Positions 52,477-61,600 of a stretch of DNA of 64,000 nt are shown piece by piece (within the stretch, counting starts at the first letter, position 1; each line of letters begins with the position of its first letter). The translations under genes and the position numbers were made by a program. The notes under the pieces were generated by a model, which was not told the DNA's origin, made no database searches, and saw only the letters and a program-made list of their open reading frames with translations. Origin of the DNA: an uncultured Lactobacillus sp. (GTDB lineage: Bacteria > Bacillota > Bacilli > Lactobacillales > Lactobacillaceae). Where the stretch lies: assembly GCF_948948975.1 (NCBI RefSeq), contig NZ_CARBVX010000003.1:62001-126000 (forward strand). Direction: 5' to 3'.

Positions 52477-52572
52477 TTTTTCACTTCTTTAATCTTTACT
52501 AGTATTTATCTTACTTATACTTCATACGTATTAGCTTATCCTAAAACTTCCTAAAGATTAAGCATCAATAAT

Positions 52573-52616
52573 AAAGAAATGGCTCACGTAAGTTTTACCA
52601 ACGTGAGCCATTCTTT
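52573..52616 (-). terminator. Terminator of the PTS operon
   Basis: AAAGAAATGGCTCACGT pairs with ACGTGAGCCATTCTTT, with the U-rich end on the minus strand. Confidence 0.9.
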
Positions 52617-52631
52617 ATTTCTTTAATGTAT

Positions 52632-53030
52632 TTATTTCTTCATGCTAGCAAGCATTTGATTAATATCTACAATCCCTGCTTTACCAGCAGCCACAGAATC
52701 TGCATCATTACCAATCATTTGACTATTTAGCCAATCAATTACCATAGCCAGATTCATCCCTGCAATTAAGTGAATATTTTGACCACTCATAATCAAACGA
52801 CTAACTGTGTTGGCTGGTGTACCACCCATTAAATCAGCAAATACTGTTAAATCCTCTTCAGGAATACCGTTAATGGTATCTTGAAATTTCTTTTCAAAAT
52901 CTTCTGGTCCTTCTTCTGGAAGTAAACATACTACATGAATATGTTCTTGAGGACCCATAATTAACTCTGCACTTTTTTTAACTTCTTCAGCCATCTTACC
53001 ATGACTGATTAACACTAATTCTTTTGTCAT
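52632..53030 (-). CDS. Mannose-family PTS EIIA
   Basis: A 132-residue EIIA of the mannose/sorbose/GalNAc (Man) family. The phosphorylated His is in LVLISHGKMAEE, and FADLMGGTPANTV is the family motif. It passes phosphate from HPr to EIIB. Last gene of the EIIB-EIIC-EIID-EIIA operon, followed by a strong terminator. Confidence 0.93.
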   Translation of the reverse strand: MTKELVLISHGKMAEEVKKSAELIMGPQEHIHVVCLLPEEGPEDFEKKFQDTINGIPEEDLTVFADLMGGTPANTVSRLIMSGQNIHLIAGMNLAMVIDWLNSQMIGNDADSVAAGKAGIVDINQMLASMKK

Positions 53031-53053
53031 AATATTTTTCCTTTAATTTACTG

Positions 53054-53872
53054 CTAAATCTTAGCAAGAACACCAACACCGCCAAGAATAACTGAAAGAA
53101 CTAAAACAATTAAGATAGCCTTAGTTGAGGTCATCTTCTTCTTTCCAAGTAACCAGTAAACAAAGCCAACAATCAAAGCAGGCAAGAGTTTAGGAATGAT
53201 CATATCTAAGTTATTTTGGATATCCATTGTAACTTTACCAATTTGTGGTACCCAAGCAAACTTAACATTAACCATCGTAGCTACTAAAGCACCCACCATA
53301 AATACACCAAGTACTGTAGCAGCATCAGTTAGAGCATTCAAACGATCTCTCATATCAGTAACAAGAGCTACACCTTTATCATAAGCAAACCGTAGTTGCT
53401 TCCATCTGAAGAAACAGATAGCAATTTGAGCAGCAATCCAGATAAATACACCTACTGGGTTTCCTTGAGAAGCCATCGAAGCAGCCAGGGCACCGAAGAT
53501 TGTTGGAATCAAGGCAGCAAAGATTGAGTCACCAATTGCGGCAAAAGGTCCCATTAATCCAACCTTCAAACCAGTAACAGTATCTTTACCTTCAACACCT
53601 TCATTTTCTTCAATAGCTAAGTCAATACCAGTAATAATGGTATTGAAGAAGTTAGAAGTGTTAAAGAACTGAACATGCGTCTTCATCATTTCTTGTAATT
53701 CTGGAGTATTATCACCATAAATCTTACGAAGTTGTGGCAAGATTAAGAATAAATACCCAGTATTCTGCATTCTTTCATAGTTCCAACCTAGTTGGAAACC
53801 GAATAGAGAACGTCTGTTAATTTGATTAAAGTCTTTATCTGTTAATTTATAAGTTGGTTTAGAGTTCATCAT
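53054..53872 (-). CDS. Mannose-family PTS EIID
   Basis: A 272-residue membrane component. SLFGFQLGWNYERMQNTGYLF and GLKVGLMGPFAAIGDSIF are hallmark EIID sequences. The C-terminal half has three to four helices. Its start overlaps the end of the EIIC gene by 14 bp, so the two are translationally coupled. With EIIC it forms the sugar channel. Confidence 0.95.
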   Translation of the reverse strand: MMNSKPTYKLTDKDFNQINRRSLFGFQLGWNYERMQNTGYLFLILPQLRKIYGDNTPELQEMMKTHVQFFNTSNFFNTIITGIDLAIEENEGVEGKDTVTGLKVGLMGPFAAIGDSIFAALIPTIFGALAASMASQGNPVGVFIWIAAQIAICFFRWKQLRFAYDKGVALVTDMRDRLNALTDAATVLGVFMVGALVATMVNVKFAWVPQIGKVTMDIQNNLDMIIPKLLPALIVGFVYWLLGKKKMTSTKAILIVLVLSVILGGVGVLAKI

Positions 53873-54776
53873 CGGTGATTTCCCCCTCTGAAGCTACATT
53901 AGTGGATTCTGTAGTAGTTGCAGCTTCATTTGTTCCGCCTTTACCACTGCCACCTTTGCCACTAATTTCATCTTTGTAGTGTAAGATTGCAAATGCTAAT
54001 CCAATCAAAGCCATTGCAAGCATTGGTAGACCATTGAAAGTTGCAGTAAATGATTTATTTGCTGCTTGAAGACCTGTACCCAAAGTTTGAATACTTGTAA
54101 ACAAAACTGAGAATAAAGTAGTAAATGTGAATCCCATAATTAAGTAAGCAATGTGCTTCTTAACTGGTAAGTAACGAAGCAAAATAGCAAAACCAACTGC
54201 AGGAAGGACAGCACCGGCTACTGTTAAACCAGTACCTAACCACTTTAAGTTTCCGTTTAATGAGTTAGCAATTGTTTGAACTAAGCCACGTCCGAATGCT
54301 AAAGCAATAAAGACAGGGATGGCACGAGATAAGGCCCATGGAATTGCACCATAAAGGAAGTTTCTTTCGATTCCCTTATAGTTGTTTTCTTCAATTAAGT
54401 GATCAATTCTGTGAGCAAAATAAGTGTTAGCAAATCTTGCTAAAACATCCAATTGAACCATGATTGCAGCTACAGGAACCGCAATTGAAGAAATAGCTAC
54501 TTGTGGACTCATTCCCTTAATACTTACAGAAAATGCTGTTGCTAAAACTGTACCAGTTGTGGCATCAATCTTAGAAGCACCACCGAAAGTACCAACACCT
54601 AAAACCGTAAGTTGCATGGCACCACCAATAATTAAACCGGTTTTTAAGTCACCCATGATCAAACCAGCAATTAAGCCAGCTCCAACTGGTGTATTCAACG
54701 ATGAATAAATTTGTAATTCATCAAGAATTTCATACCCAGCATAGAGGGTAAGTAGTAATATTTGCCACCAAGCCAT
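53859..54776 (-). CDS. Mannose-family PTS EIIC
   Basis: A 305-residue membrane component with about seven to eight helices. It has TPVGAGLIAGLIMGDLKTGL near the start and GVGTFGGASKIDATTG, which is typical of the amino-sugar (AgaW/AgaC-like) branch. The C-terminal ~40 residues are a Gly/Ser/Thr/Glu-rich tail (GKGGSGKGGTNEAATTTEST), unusually long. AGGAGG precedes the ATG. Overlaps EIID by 14 bp. Confidence 0.95.
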   Translation of the reverse strand: MAWWQILLLTLYAGYEILDELQIYSSLNTPVGAGLIAGLIMGDLKTGLIIGGAMQLTVLGVGTFGGASKIDATTGTVLATAFSVSIKGMSPQVAISSIAVPVAAIMVQLDVLARFANTYFAHRIDHLIEENNYKGIERNFLYGAIPWALSRAIPVFIALAFGRGLVQTIANSLNGNLKWLGTGLTVAGAVLPAVGFAILLRYLPVKKHIAYLIMGFTFTTLFSVLFTSIQTLGTGLQAANKSFTATFNGLPMLAMALIGLAFAILHYKDEISGKGGSGKGGTNEAATTTESTNVASEGEITDDEL

Positions 54777-54787
54777 AATTAAACCTC

Positions 54788-55276
54788 CTATTTAATCTTT
54801 TCGTTCATTAATTTCATAAAGTCATGAGAATCATCGCTTGGAGTTAACTGAGCTGTGATTCTCACACCCTTATCCGCTATTTTCTTAAAGTCTTCAACGT
54901 CTTTTTCCTCAACATTGATCTGCTTAGTCACTTGCTTAGTAGTATCAGTTTGAGACATGGTACCTACATTCAAGGTATCAAGTTTAAGACCTAAGTTAAT
55001 TAAATCTAAGAAAGCTGCTGGCTTTTTAGCGACAATGAATACTCGCTGATTACCATAACGATCATGAATTAAGTGATCAGCTGCAACCTTTGCTGGCAAA
55101 ACACTAAGACGAGTAGTAAGAGGCGTAGCCATTCTTAACCCGCTTTTTTGAATATCGCTTTTTGCTGCTTCTTCATCAACAACAATAATGCGATCAACTT
55201 GAAGTTTTGGAGTCCAAAGATTAGCTACTTGACCATGGACAAGCCGTCCATCAATTCTAGCTCCCACAATATTCAT
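54788..55276 (-). CDS. Mannose-family PTS EIIB
   Basis: A 162-residue EIIB. The phosphorylated His is in GARIDGRLVHGQV, and NVGTMSQTDTTKQVT is the sugar-specific region. ATG 55276 is chosen over 55303 because GGAGGAAT stands at the right distance. First gene of the operon, controlled by the promoter, cre and operator at 55306-55370. GalNAc is the favoured substrate from the linked nagA/agaS genes. Confidence 0.94.
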   Translation of the reverse strand: MNIVGARIDGRLVHGQVANLWTPKLQVDRIIVVDEEAAKSDIQKSGLRMATPLTTRLSVLPAKVAADHLIHDRYGNQRVFIVAKKPAAFLDLINLGLKLDTLNVGTMSQTDTTKQVTKQINVEEKDVEDFKKIADKGVRITAQLTPSDDSHDFMKLMNEKIK

Positions 55277-55305
55277 AGAGATTCCTCCATCTTTTGTAAA
55301 CACTT

Positions 55306-55319
55306 TGTAAACGCTTTCT
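55306..55319. promoter_or_regulatory. cre site in front of the amino-sugar PTS operon
   Basis: TGTAAACGCTTTCT (13 of 14; the reverse AGAAAGCGTTTACA also 13 of 14). It lies just downstream of the -10 element, a roadblock/repression position for CcpA. Confidence 0.75.
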
Positions 55320-55328
55320 ACAATTTCA

Positions 55329-55357
55329 ATCTTAGTATATTAAGTTTTGCTAGTCAA
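55329..55357 (-). promoter_or_regulatory. Promoter of the PTS operon
   Basis: On the minus strand TTGACT (55352-55357), 17-bp spacer, TAAGAT (55329-55334). It is flanked by the GntR-type operator upstream and the cre downstream. Confidence 0.65.
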
Positions 55358-55358
55358 C

Positions 55359-55370
55359 TGGTTGCGACCA
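55359..55370. promoter_or_regulatory. GntR-type operator TGGT-N4-ACCA before the PTS operon
   Basis: TGGTTGCGACCA directly adjoins the -35 element. Its extended context AACTGGTT-NNN-ACCAC is the same as the copy at 58563-58574, and both resemble the NagR/DasR-type site TGGTCTAGACCA. Confidence 0.7.
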
Positions 55371-55414
55371 CTTTTTTAAAATTTTCTAAAGTTACTTGTA
55401 AAGGGTATAAACTT

Positions 55415-56572
55415 TTAAGCTTTATAACGTGATTCACCATTTAGATAGGTTTCACTTACAGTCATATCATGGTTTAATACAACAAAATCAGCTGGGTGAT
55501 CTGGTTTAATCACTCCACACTTATCAAGTAAATTACAGCTCTTAGCTGGCACATAACTAGCCATCATAACTGCATCTTCAGGTGTTGCCACATTCCAATC
55601 AACTACATTCTTAACTGCATCCTTTAAGAGCAAAATACTACCGGCCAAATTATTAGTTTCTTTTAGACGTGCCATTCCGTCTTTAACATAAACTGGTAAT
55701 TCGCCTAAAACATAGTCCCCATCTGGCATTAAACCTGCTTGCATACAATCTGTAATCAAAGCAATATGTTCTGGTCCACGTGCATTTACCAAAGCACGAA
55801 CAGCTGGTTCTTCAACATGGTGACCATCGCAGATTAATTCATCAGTTGTTAAACGTGAAGAAAAAGCAGCACCAATAATATTAGGTGAGTGTTGTGACAA
55901 ACTGTTCATCCCATTAAATGTATGAGTAAATACGCTAGCACCAGCTTCAACACAACCAATAGCATCTTCAAAATCAGAATCTGAGTGGCCTAAAGCAACA
56001 ACTAGTCCCATTTTTACTGCTTCACGTACAAACTGACGAGCATTTTTTCTTTCAGGTGCCATTGAAATCTTAATTAGCAGGTCATCTGAAGCCTTACGCC
56101 ATTTTTTCAAAAGCATAATTGATGGATCAGTCATGTACTTTGGATTTTCTGCTCCACCATGCTTTGGAGTAAAGAAAGGTCCTTCAAAGTGCAAACCTTG
56201 AATTTTAGCACCAGTTTCTTCACCCTTATGTGCAGCAAACTTTTCACACGTTTCTGTTAATTCTTTGTCACTAGCAGTAATAGTAGTTGGTAGCCAGCTA
56301 GTTACACCAGCTTGCAACAAACCGTTCGAGATTTTGTCAATTCCTTCCCAGTCACTCTTCATCGTATCTTCATCAAGCAAACCATGAATATGTGTATCTA
56401 CATAACCAGGGGCAATCCATTGGTCGCCATATTCTTTAATTAAGCCATGGCTAGGCTTTTCATCTTCTCGATAATATAGACCAAAGTTACCATCATCTTG
56501 AACCTCAAGATAACCTCCCTTTTCAGTTCTATTTTCTAAAAAGAATTTTCCTGCATGGATGTAATATGACAT
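55415..56572 (-). CDS. nagA: N-acetylhexosamine-6-phosphate deacetylase
   Basis: A 385-residue amidohydrolase removing acetate from GlcNAc-6-P or GalNAc-6-P. Metal and catalytic motifs are all seen: DTHIHG, GLHFEGPF, ALGHSDSD, FTHTFNGMNS and LITDCMQAG (the general-base Asp). AAGGAG precedes the ATG. It follows agaS by 61 bp on the same strand; with AgaS next to it the aminosugar is more likely GalNAc-6-P (AgaA role) than GlcNAc-6-P. Confidence 0.93.
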   Translation of the reverse strand: MSYYIHAGKFFLENRTEKGGYLEVQDDGNFGLYYREDEKPSHGLIKEYGDQWIAPGYVDTHIHGLLDEDTMKSDWEGIDKISNGLLQAGVTSWLPTTITASDKELTETCEKFAAHKGEETGAKIQGLHFEGPFFTPKHGGAENPKYMTDPSIMLLKKWRKASDDLLIKISMAPERKNARQFVREAVKMGLVVALGHSDSDFEDAIGCVEAGASVFTHTFNGMNSLSQHSPNIIGAAFSSRLTTDELICDGHHVEEPAVRALVNARGPEHIALITDCMQAGLMPDGDYVLGELPVYVKDGMARLKETNNLAGSILLLKDAVKNVVDWNVATPEDAVMMASYVPAKSCNLLDKCGVIKPDHPADFVVLNHDMTVSETYLNGESRYKA

Positions 56573-56633
56573 AATAGTTAACTCCTTAAATTAATTTATA
56601 TTTTAATCTGAAACTGTTTTCAAAATTTGAATT

Positions 56634-57800
56634 TTATTTGATGAATTTGTGAATTGTTACTCCTTTGACAACCCGGTTAACAGTTCCGGTTGGGGATGGA
56701 GTATCTGGGGTGTTTCCTACTTTAATTGAAGTAAGCAAGGCAATAGTTTGTCCAAACATAATATCCGGTAAGGCTAAATATGCATCTGGCACTTCTTTTC
56801 CAGAAAAGGCAAAGAATTTTCCATCAAAATCTTGCCCCTTTTTAGGCTGACCTACTCCCATTACTAAAGGAACAATTTGATCAGCCTTGATCTCGTCTAA
56901 AATATCCAAATCATATTTTCTGGTGTAGGTATTGTTAGAAACAAAATCAAAAACAATAGTCTTCTTATCTAAGAATGACTTAGGACCATGTCTCAATCCC
57001 ATCGAAGTATCAAATAAGGCTGCTACTTTTCCTGCCGTTAATTCCAAAATTTTAAGTCGTGCTTCTTCAGCTAATCCACCTAAAGCACCACTACCGATAT
57101 AAGTAATTCGATCAAAATCAATATTAACTAGTTTTTGAATTTCATCTTCACGGTCAATTACACTTTGTCCCATTTCAGCAATTTCATTAACAATTACTTC
57201 TTTTTCAGCATCACTTCTAGTATCAAAAACCAATAAAGTAGCTAAACTCATGCATGAAAATGAACCAGTCATCGCAAAGCCTTGGTCTAATGACTTAGCA
57301 GGCATTAAAAGAACCAAGCCATTTGTATCATCCTTTAAATCTTGAGCCAAATGTCCTTCTGGAGCACAGGTAATAGCAATTTGATATAAGTTAGTAACTA
57401 ATTGTTTAGCAAGCTCAACAGTTGCAACTGATTCAGGAGAATTACCACTACGAGCAAAAGAAACCAAAATTGTTGGTGTATCTGCTTCAAGATAATCTTC
57501 TGGTGTTGAAACAATTTTAGTTGTATCAATTGCTTCAAAGTCATACTTAGTACGATCCCCATGCTTTCGCAAATAGGGCATTACTGTATTGCCTACGTAA
57601 GCACTAGTTCCTGCACCAGTAAAAATCACTTTTACTTTATCGAATTTTTCAGTGATTTTAGCTAAAAAGTTATCAATTTCTGTTTTCTTTTTTATATATA
57701 TCTTAAAAGTTTCTTTCCATAGAGAAGGCTGTTGTTGAATTTCTCTAGTGGTAATGTCTGCACGCATCTGTTTTAGTTCTGCATCCGTTTTTGTAAACAT
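56634..57800 (-). CDS. agaS: AgaS-like SIS-domain sugar deaminase/isomerase
   Basis: A 388-residue protein with two SIS sugar-phosphate domains (FTGAGTSAYVGNTV and SFARSGNSPESVAT; YIGSGALGGLAEEARLK and LRHGPKSFLD). Length and motifs match AgaS, which converts galactosamine-6-P to tagatose-6-P and ammonia. It is different from GlmS, lacking a glutaminase domain. GAAAGGAA precedes the ATG. It lies 20 bp after gntR and upstream of nagA, so gntR-agaS-nagA form an operon. Confidence 0.9.
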   Translation of the reverse strand: MFTKTDAELKQMRADITTREIQQQPSLWKETFKIYIKKKTEIDNFLAKITEKFDKVKVIFTGAGTSAYVGNTVMPYLRKHGDRTKYDFEAIDTTKIVSTPEDYLEADTPTILVSFARSGNSPESVATVELAKQLVTNLYQIAITCAPEGHLAQDLKDDTNGLVLLMPAKSLDQGFAMTGSFSCMSLATLLVFDTRSDAEKEVIVNEIAEMGQSVIDREDEIQKLVNIDFDRITYIGSGALGGLAEEARLKILELTAGKVAALFDTSMGLRHGPKSFLDKKTIVFDFVSNNTYTRKYDLDILDEIKADQIVPLVMGVGQPKKGQDFDGKFFAFSGKEVPDAYLALPDIMFGQTIALLTSIKVGNTPDTPSPTGTVNRVVKGVTIHKFIK

Positions 57801-57820
57801 GAGCCTATTCCTTTCAATAA

Positions 57821-58537
57821 TTAAATTAAATGATTGTATTGACGTGATCGATAAATGAATCTATCTCCTCTAGCAAGAGAAATAGTGAACTCAATCGGCA
57901 CATTTTTATCATTGATTGCCCGTCTAAAAATCTTCAAGCTTGCATCTCCAGGCTTAACACCTAAAATCTTGCTGTCATTTTCGTCTAAGTTAACTGCTTG
58001 TACATCTTCAAAAGCAAGAATACTTTGTTCATTATATTTTTGCTTCATCACTGTATATAAGTTTTCCTTTAGGTCTGACATTTTTAGATTAGGAAAAATT
58101 TTTTCAGGTAAATATGTTTCTCCATACATTAGTGGTACTCCATCCGCTAGACGTAACCTAACTAATTTATATGCTTTCTCGCCAGCCTTTAAATTAAGCT
58201 GATTTGCAACGTCTTCTTCAGGTGTCACAAGTTCTAATGTGCGGTTTTGTGTTGTTGGCTTGTGTCCTGCTTCAGACATTTGCTCACTAAAAGAATACAT
58301 ACTTCCCAAGTTGGTTTGATCTAGATAAATTGTCGAAACAAATGTACCTTTTCCATGCAATCGATAAATAACGCCACGCTCTTCTAAATCATTTAATGCT
58401 AATCGAATCGTATTTCGACTAACACCATATTCTTTCAAAAGTTGTCGTTCACTCGGTAATCGATCATTTGGCTTCATTTCAGTCTTAATTTTCTTTTCGA
58501 GATCCAAAATAACTTGCTGATAAAGTGGTTTTTTCAT
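57821..58537 (-). CDS. GntR-family (HutC/NagR-type) regulator of the amino-sugar locus
   Basis: A 238-residue regulator. The N-terminal winged helix (about 1-70) contains PSERQLLKEYGVSRNTIRLALNDL and the wing YRLHGKGTFVST. A UTRA domain follows (about 85-235), similar to NagR/DasR proteins that bind aminosugar-6-phosphates. First gene of gntR-agaS-nagA. A TGGT-N4-ACCA operator 26 bp upstream suggests self-regulation, and the matching site before the PTS operon suggests joint control. Confidence 0.93.
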   Translation of the reverse strand: MKKPLYQQVILDLEKKIKTEMKPNDRLPSERQLLKEYGVSRNTIRLALNDLEERGVIYRLHGKGTFVSTIYLDQTNLGSMYSFSEQMSEAGHKPTTQNRTLELVTPEEDVANQLNLKAGEKAYKLVRLRLADGVPLMYGETYLPEKIFPNLKMSDLKENLYTVMKQKYNEQSILAFEDVQAVNLDENDSKILGVKPGDASLKIFRRAINDKNVPIEFTISLARGDRFIYRSRQYNHLI

Positions 58538-58562
58538 CTTCTAATCCCATCCAATCTTTAAC

Positions 58563-58574
58563 TGGTTAGTACCA
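58563..58574. promoter_or_regulatory. GntR-type operator TGGT-N4-ACCA before gntR
   Basis: TGGTTAGTACCA in context AACTGGTT-AGT-ACCAC, matching the copy at 55359-55370 outside the central three bases. It lies between gntR and the divergent GH31 gene. Confidence 0.7.
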
Positions 58575-58592
58575 CCTTCTACAGAATATTCC

Positions 58593-58606
58593 AGAAAGCG
58601 CTTTAT
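58593..58606. promoter_or_regulatory. Weak cre-like palindrome between gntR and GH31
   Basis: AGAAAGCGCTTTAT holds the perfect palindrome AAAGCGCTTT but differs from the cre consensus at three outer positions. Confidence 0.4.
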
Positions 58607-58641
58607 GTCAAATCTAAAAAACACGAAACTCATTTTTTCGT

Positions 58642-58647
58642 TATAAT
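58642..58647 (+). promoter_or_regulatory. -10 element of the GH31 gene
   Basis: TATAAT, 49 bp before the ATG. No recognisable -35 at the proper spacing, so it may depend on an activator. Confidence 0.5.
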
Positions 58648-58695
58648 ATGAACTATACGTAAATGAAAAATTTAATTTAAAGAAGAAAACTAATT

Positions 58696-61600
58696 ATGTC
58701 TGAAATTACTAACAAACAACAACCTCAACATTTAAGTCGTTTAGTCCACGTAGCTAAGGGTACTCGCTACTATGATTTACAATTTGCAGATGGAACAAGA
58801 GCACGTTTATATATTATTGCTAAAGGGATCTTTCGTTTAATCGTTGATCCAGCAGCAGAATTTAAACCTTTGACTCCATCATTAACTATCGCAGCAAGTA
58901 ACTTTAGTCTGCGTCCATTTGAAGATTCCCAGCTTTTAGTAACCGATGAAACTTTTACCATTAAAAGTGGTCAATTTTCACTTCGCTTACAAAAGAATCC
59001 AGCTATCTTCAGTATCTTTGACGATCAATTACATCGCTACCGCATGATGCAAAGTAGTCCAATTGAACTTGGTAATGATTATTCCCGTGAATTCCTACGT
59101 CAAAACAAAAACGAATTCTACTACGGTGGCGGGATGCAAAATGGAAGCTTCAGCCACAAAGGAAAAATTATCGAGATTAAAAATACTAATTTAACTGGTC
59201 CCGGTGCTGTTGCTTGTCCGGAAGGATTTTTCTGGTCAAATGCTGGTTTTGCAGAATTAAGAAACACCTGGAAAGATGGTGTTTACAACTTTAAGAGCGA
59301 TGATGGAACTACAGCTATTATTACCCACCAAACTCCTATCTTTGATAATTTCTATCTTTTAGGAGATTCTCCGGCAGAAATATTGCGTCAGTACTATAAA
59401 ATTACTGGTTCACCTCTTTTCTTGCCTAAATATGCCTTAGGCTTGGGTTATCTTGGTAATTACCTTGATACTTGTTGGACAGGAGCTAAGCCTCAAGAAA
59501 ATAGTGCGATTAAATTTGAAGATGGTAATACTTATAAGATTGCTCACATCGATGATGATATTGTAGCTAAGTCCTCTCTTAATGGAGAAGAACAGTACCA
59601 ATTTTCTGCACGTGCAATGATTGAAAGGTACAATTCTTATCATCTTCCACTTAGTTGGTTTGTTCCTAACTATGAAAGCAAACAAGACTTAGATAAAGAT
59701 GAGATGAACAACTTAGTCGATTTTGCAAAAGATCAAAATGTAAAAATAGGATTCTACGGTTCATTACCTACTGATGCACCAGCTAATTTTTTAAAGTTCA
59801 AGACTGATCCAGCTAATTTCCCTAATGAAAAAATAATGCAGGACTTTGCTATCGCTAGTGAACCTCTAATCGATAAAAACCAAACCAATCGTCCTTGGGC
59901 AATGGCAAGTAACGGTTGGAGTGCTATTCAAACTTTAGCTACTACTGCAAATGAAGGTGTTGGTGGTGAATGGGAACAAATTGCTACTGAAATTGCTAGC
60001 TTTTTAAGTATGTCTCTTTCTGGTCAGCCAAATGTAGGAAGTGCTATTGATGGAAAAGAAGGCGGCGGTAATGCACAAGTAAATATCCGTGACTTACAAT
60101 GGAAAGTCTTTACTCCACTTCTTTACTCAATTGATAATTATGGTAATATCCAAAAAACACCATTTGCATTTAATGCAAAAATGACTAGAATTACTCGCGC
60201 CTATCTTAAACTTAGAGAAAAAATCACCCCATATCTCTACACTCTTACCCGCGCGGCCCAAGATGGAATGCCAATTGTTAGACCGCTTTTCTTAGCTTTC
60301 CCTCATGAGCGAGTTAACTACACTAACCAAGTTAAACATGAATTTATGCTGGGAAATAACTTACTAATCGCTCCTATTACTAACGGACGAGAAGATCCAA
60401 GTGGAGCTTCCTTAAAGGATAACCTCTACTTACCTGACCATCGAACAATGTGGATTGACCTCTTTACTGGTAAGAAATTAATTGGTGGTCGAATTTACGA
60501 TAAGTTACATTACCCTCTCTGGCATCTTCCGGTATATGTACGCGGCGGTGCAATTTTACAAGAGTCATTAAGAAGTGCACTAGTTTATCCACAAAGTAAG
60601 AGTTCAGCTATTTTATATGAAGATGATAATCAAACTAATGATTACGAAAAGGGTCATGCAGCTACTACCCAAATCACTAGTTCTGTTAGCGGATCAAACC
60701 TTCATATTACTGTCTATCCAACTGAGGGCAGCTACACTGGTCTTGAAGAAAAACAAATTACTAATCTAACGATTATGTCTGATCGTTATCCTGGCAAAGT
60801 TTCTCTTAAACTAAACGATCAATTTGTTCCACTAACTGAATATAACGATCTTGACAGCTTCAATAAAGCTGAAGAAGGTATCTTCTACCAACAAGATTAC
60901 ATGCCATGCAAAGAGTTTGGTTACTTTACTGGTCAACTGCAACCAGCTCTTAGAGTGAAGATGCCGGCTGTCGATATTCATGACAACAAGTTCGAGCTAA
61001 TGATTGAAAACTTTAGCTACGGTAGTGAAGTAGAACAACATGCGATTATCGATTCAGCAATGGCTTCTCCAAGAAGTGCTGCAATTCTAACTGATCGCTT
61101 AACTTCAAAGAGCATTACCATTACATGGACTAATCCAACTAATTTCGCAGATAAAAATATAATGGCCGATATTGAAGTTAACGGAATTGTTCATACTAAT
61201 ATTGACGGTAATACTTTTACTTTCCATGAGCTTGAACCTAATACACGCTACCGCTTCAGAATTAGAAATAAATTCGGTAATAAAGTATCCGATTGGTCAG
61301 AATACTTTGGCACCCATACGAAGCGCGATCAGATGGATTACGCCATTTCAAATGTTACAGTTTCGAGTACGGGAGAAAGCGAAGAAGATTTACCAGTCGA
61401 AAACCTAACTGATCTAAAATTAGCTAGTGAGTGGCTTTCTAAAGACCAAATTACTAAAGATAGTCCTCTAGACTTAACTTTTAATTTCAACCATATTTAT
61501 AAACTTAGCCGTATGGTTTATGTTCCTCGTTCACGTGATCGCATTGGTCATGTTTTACGTGTTCAAGTTGCTATTTCCAAAGACGGAGAAAACTTTAGCG

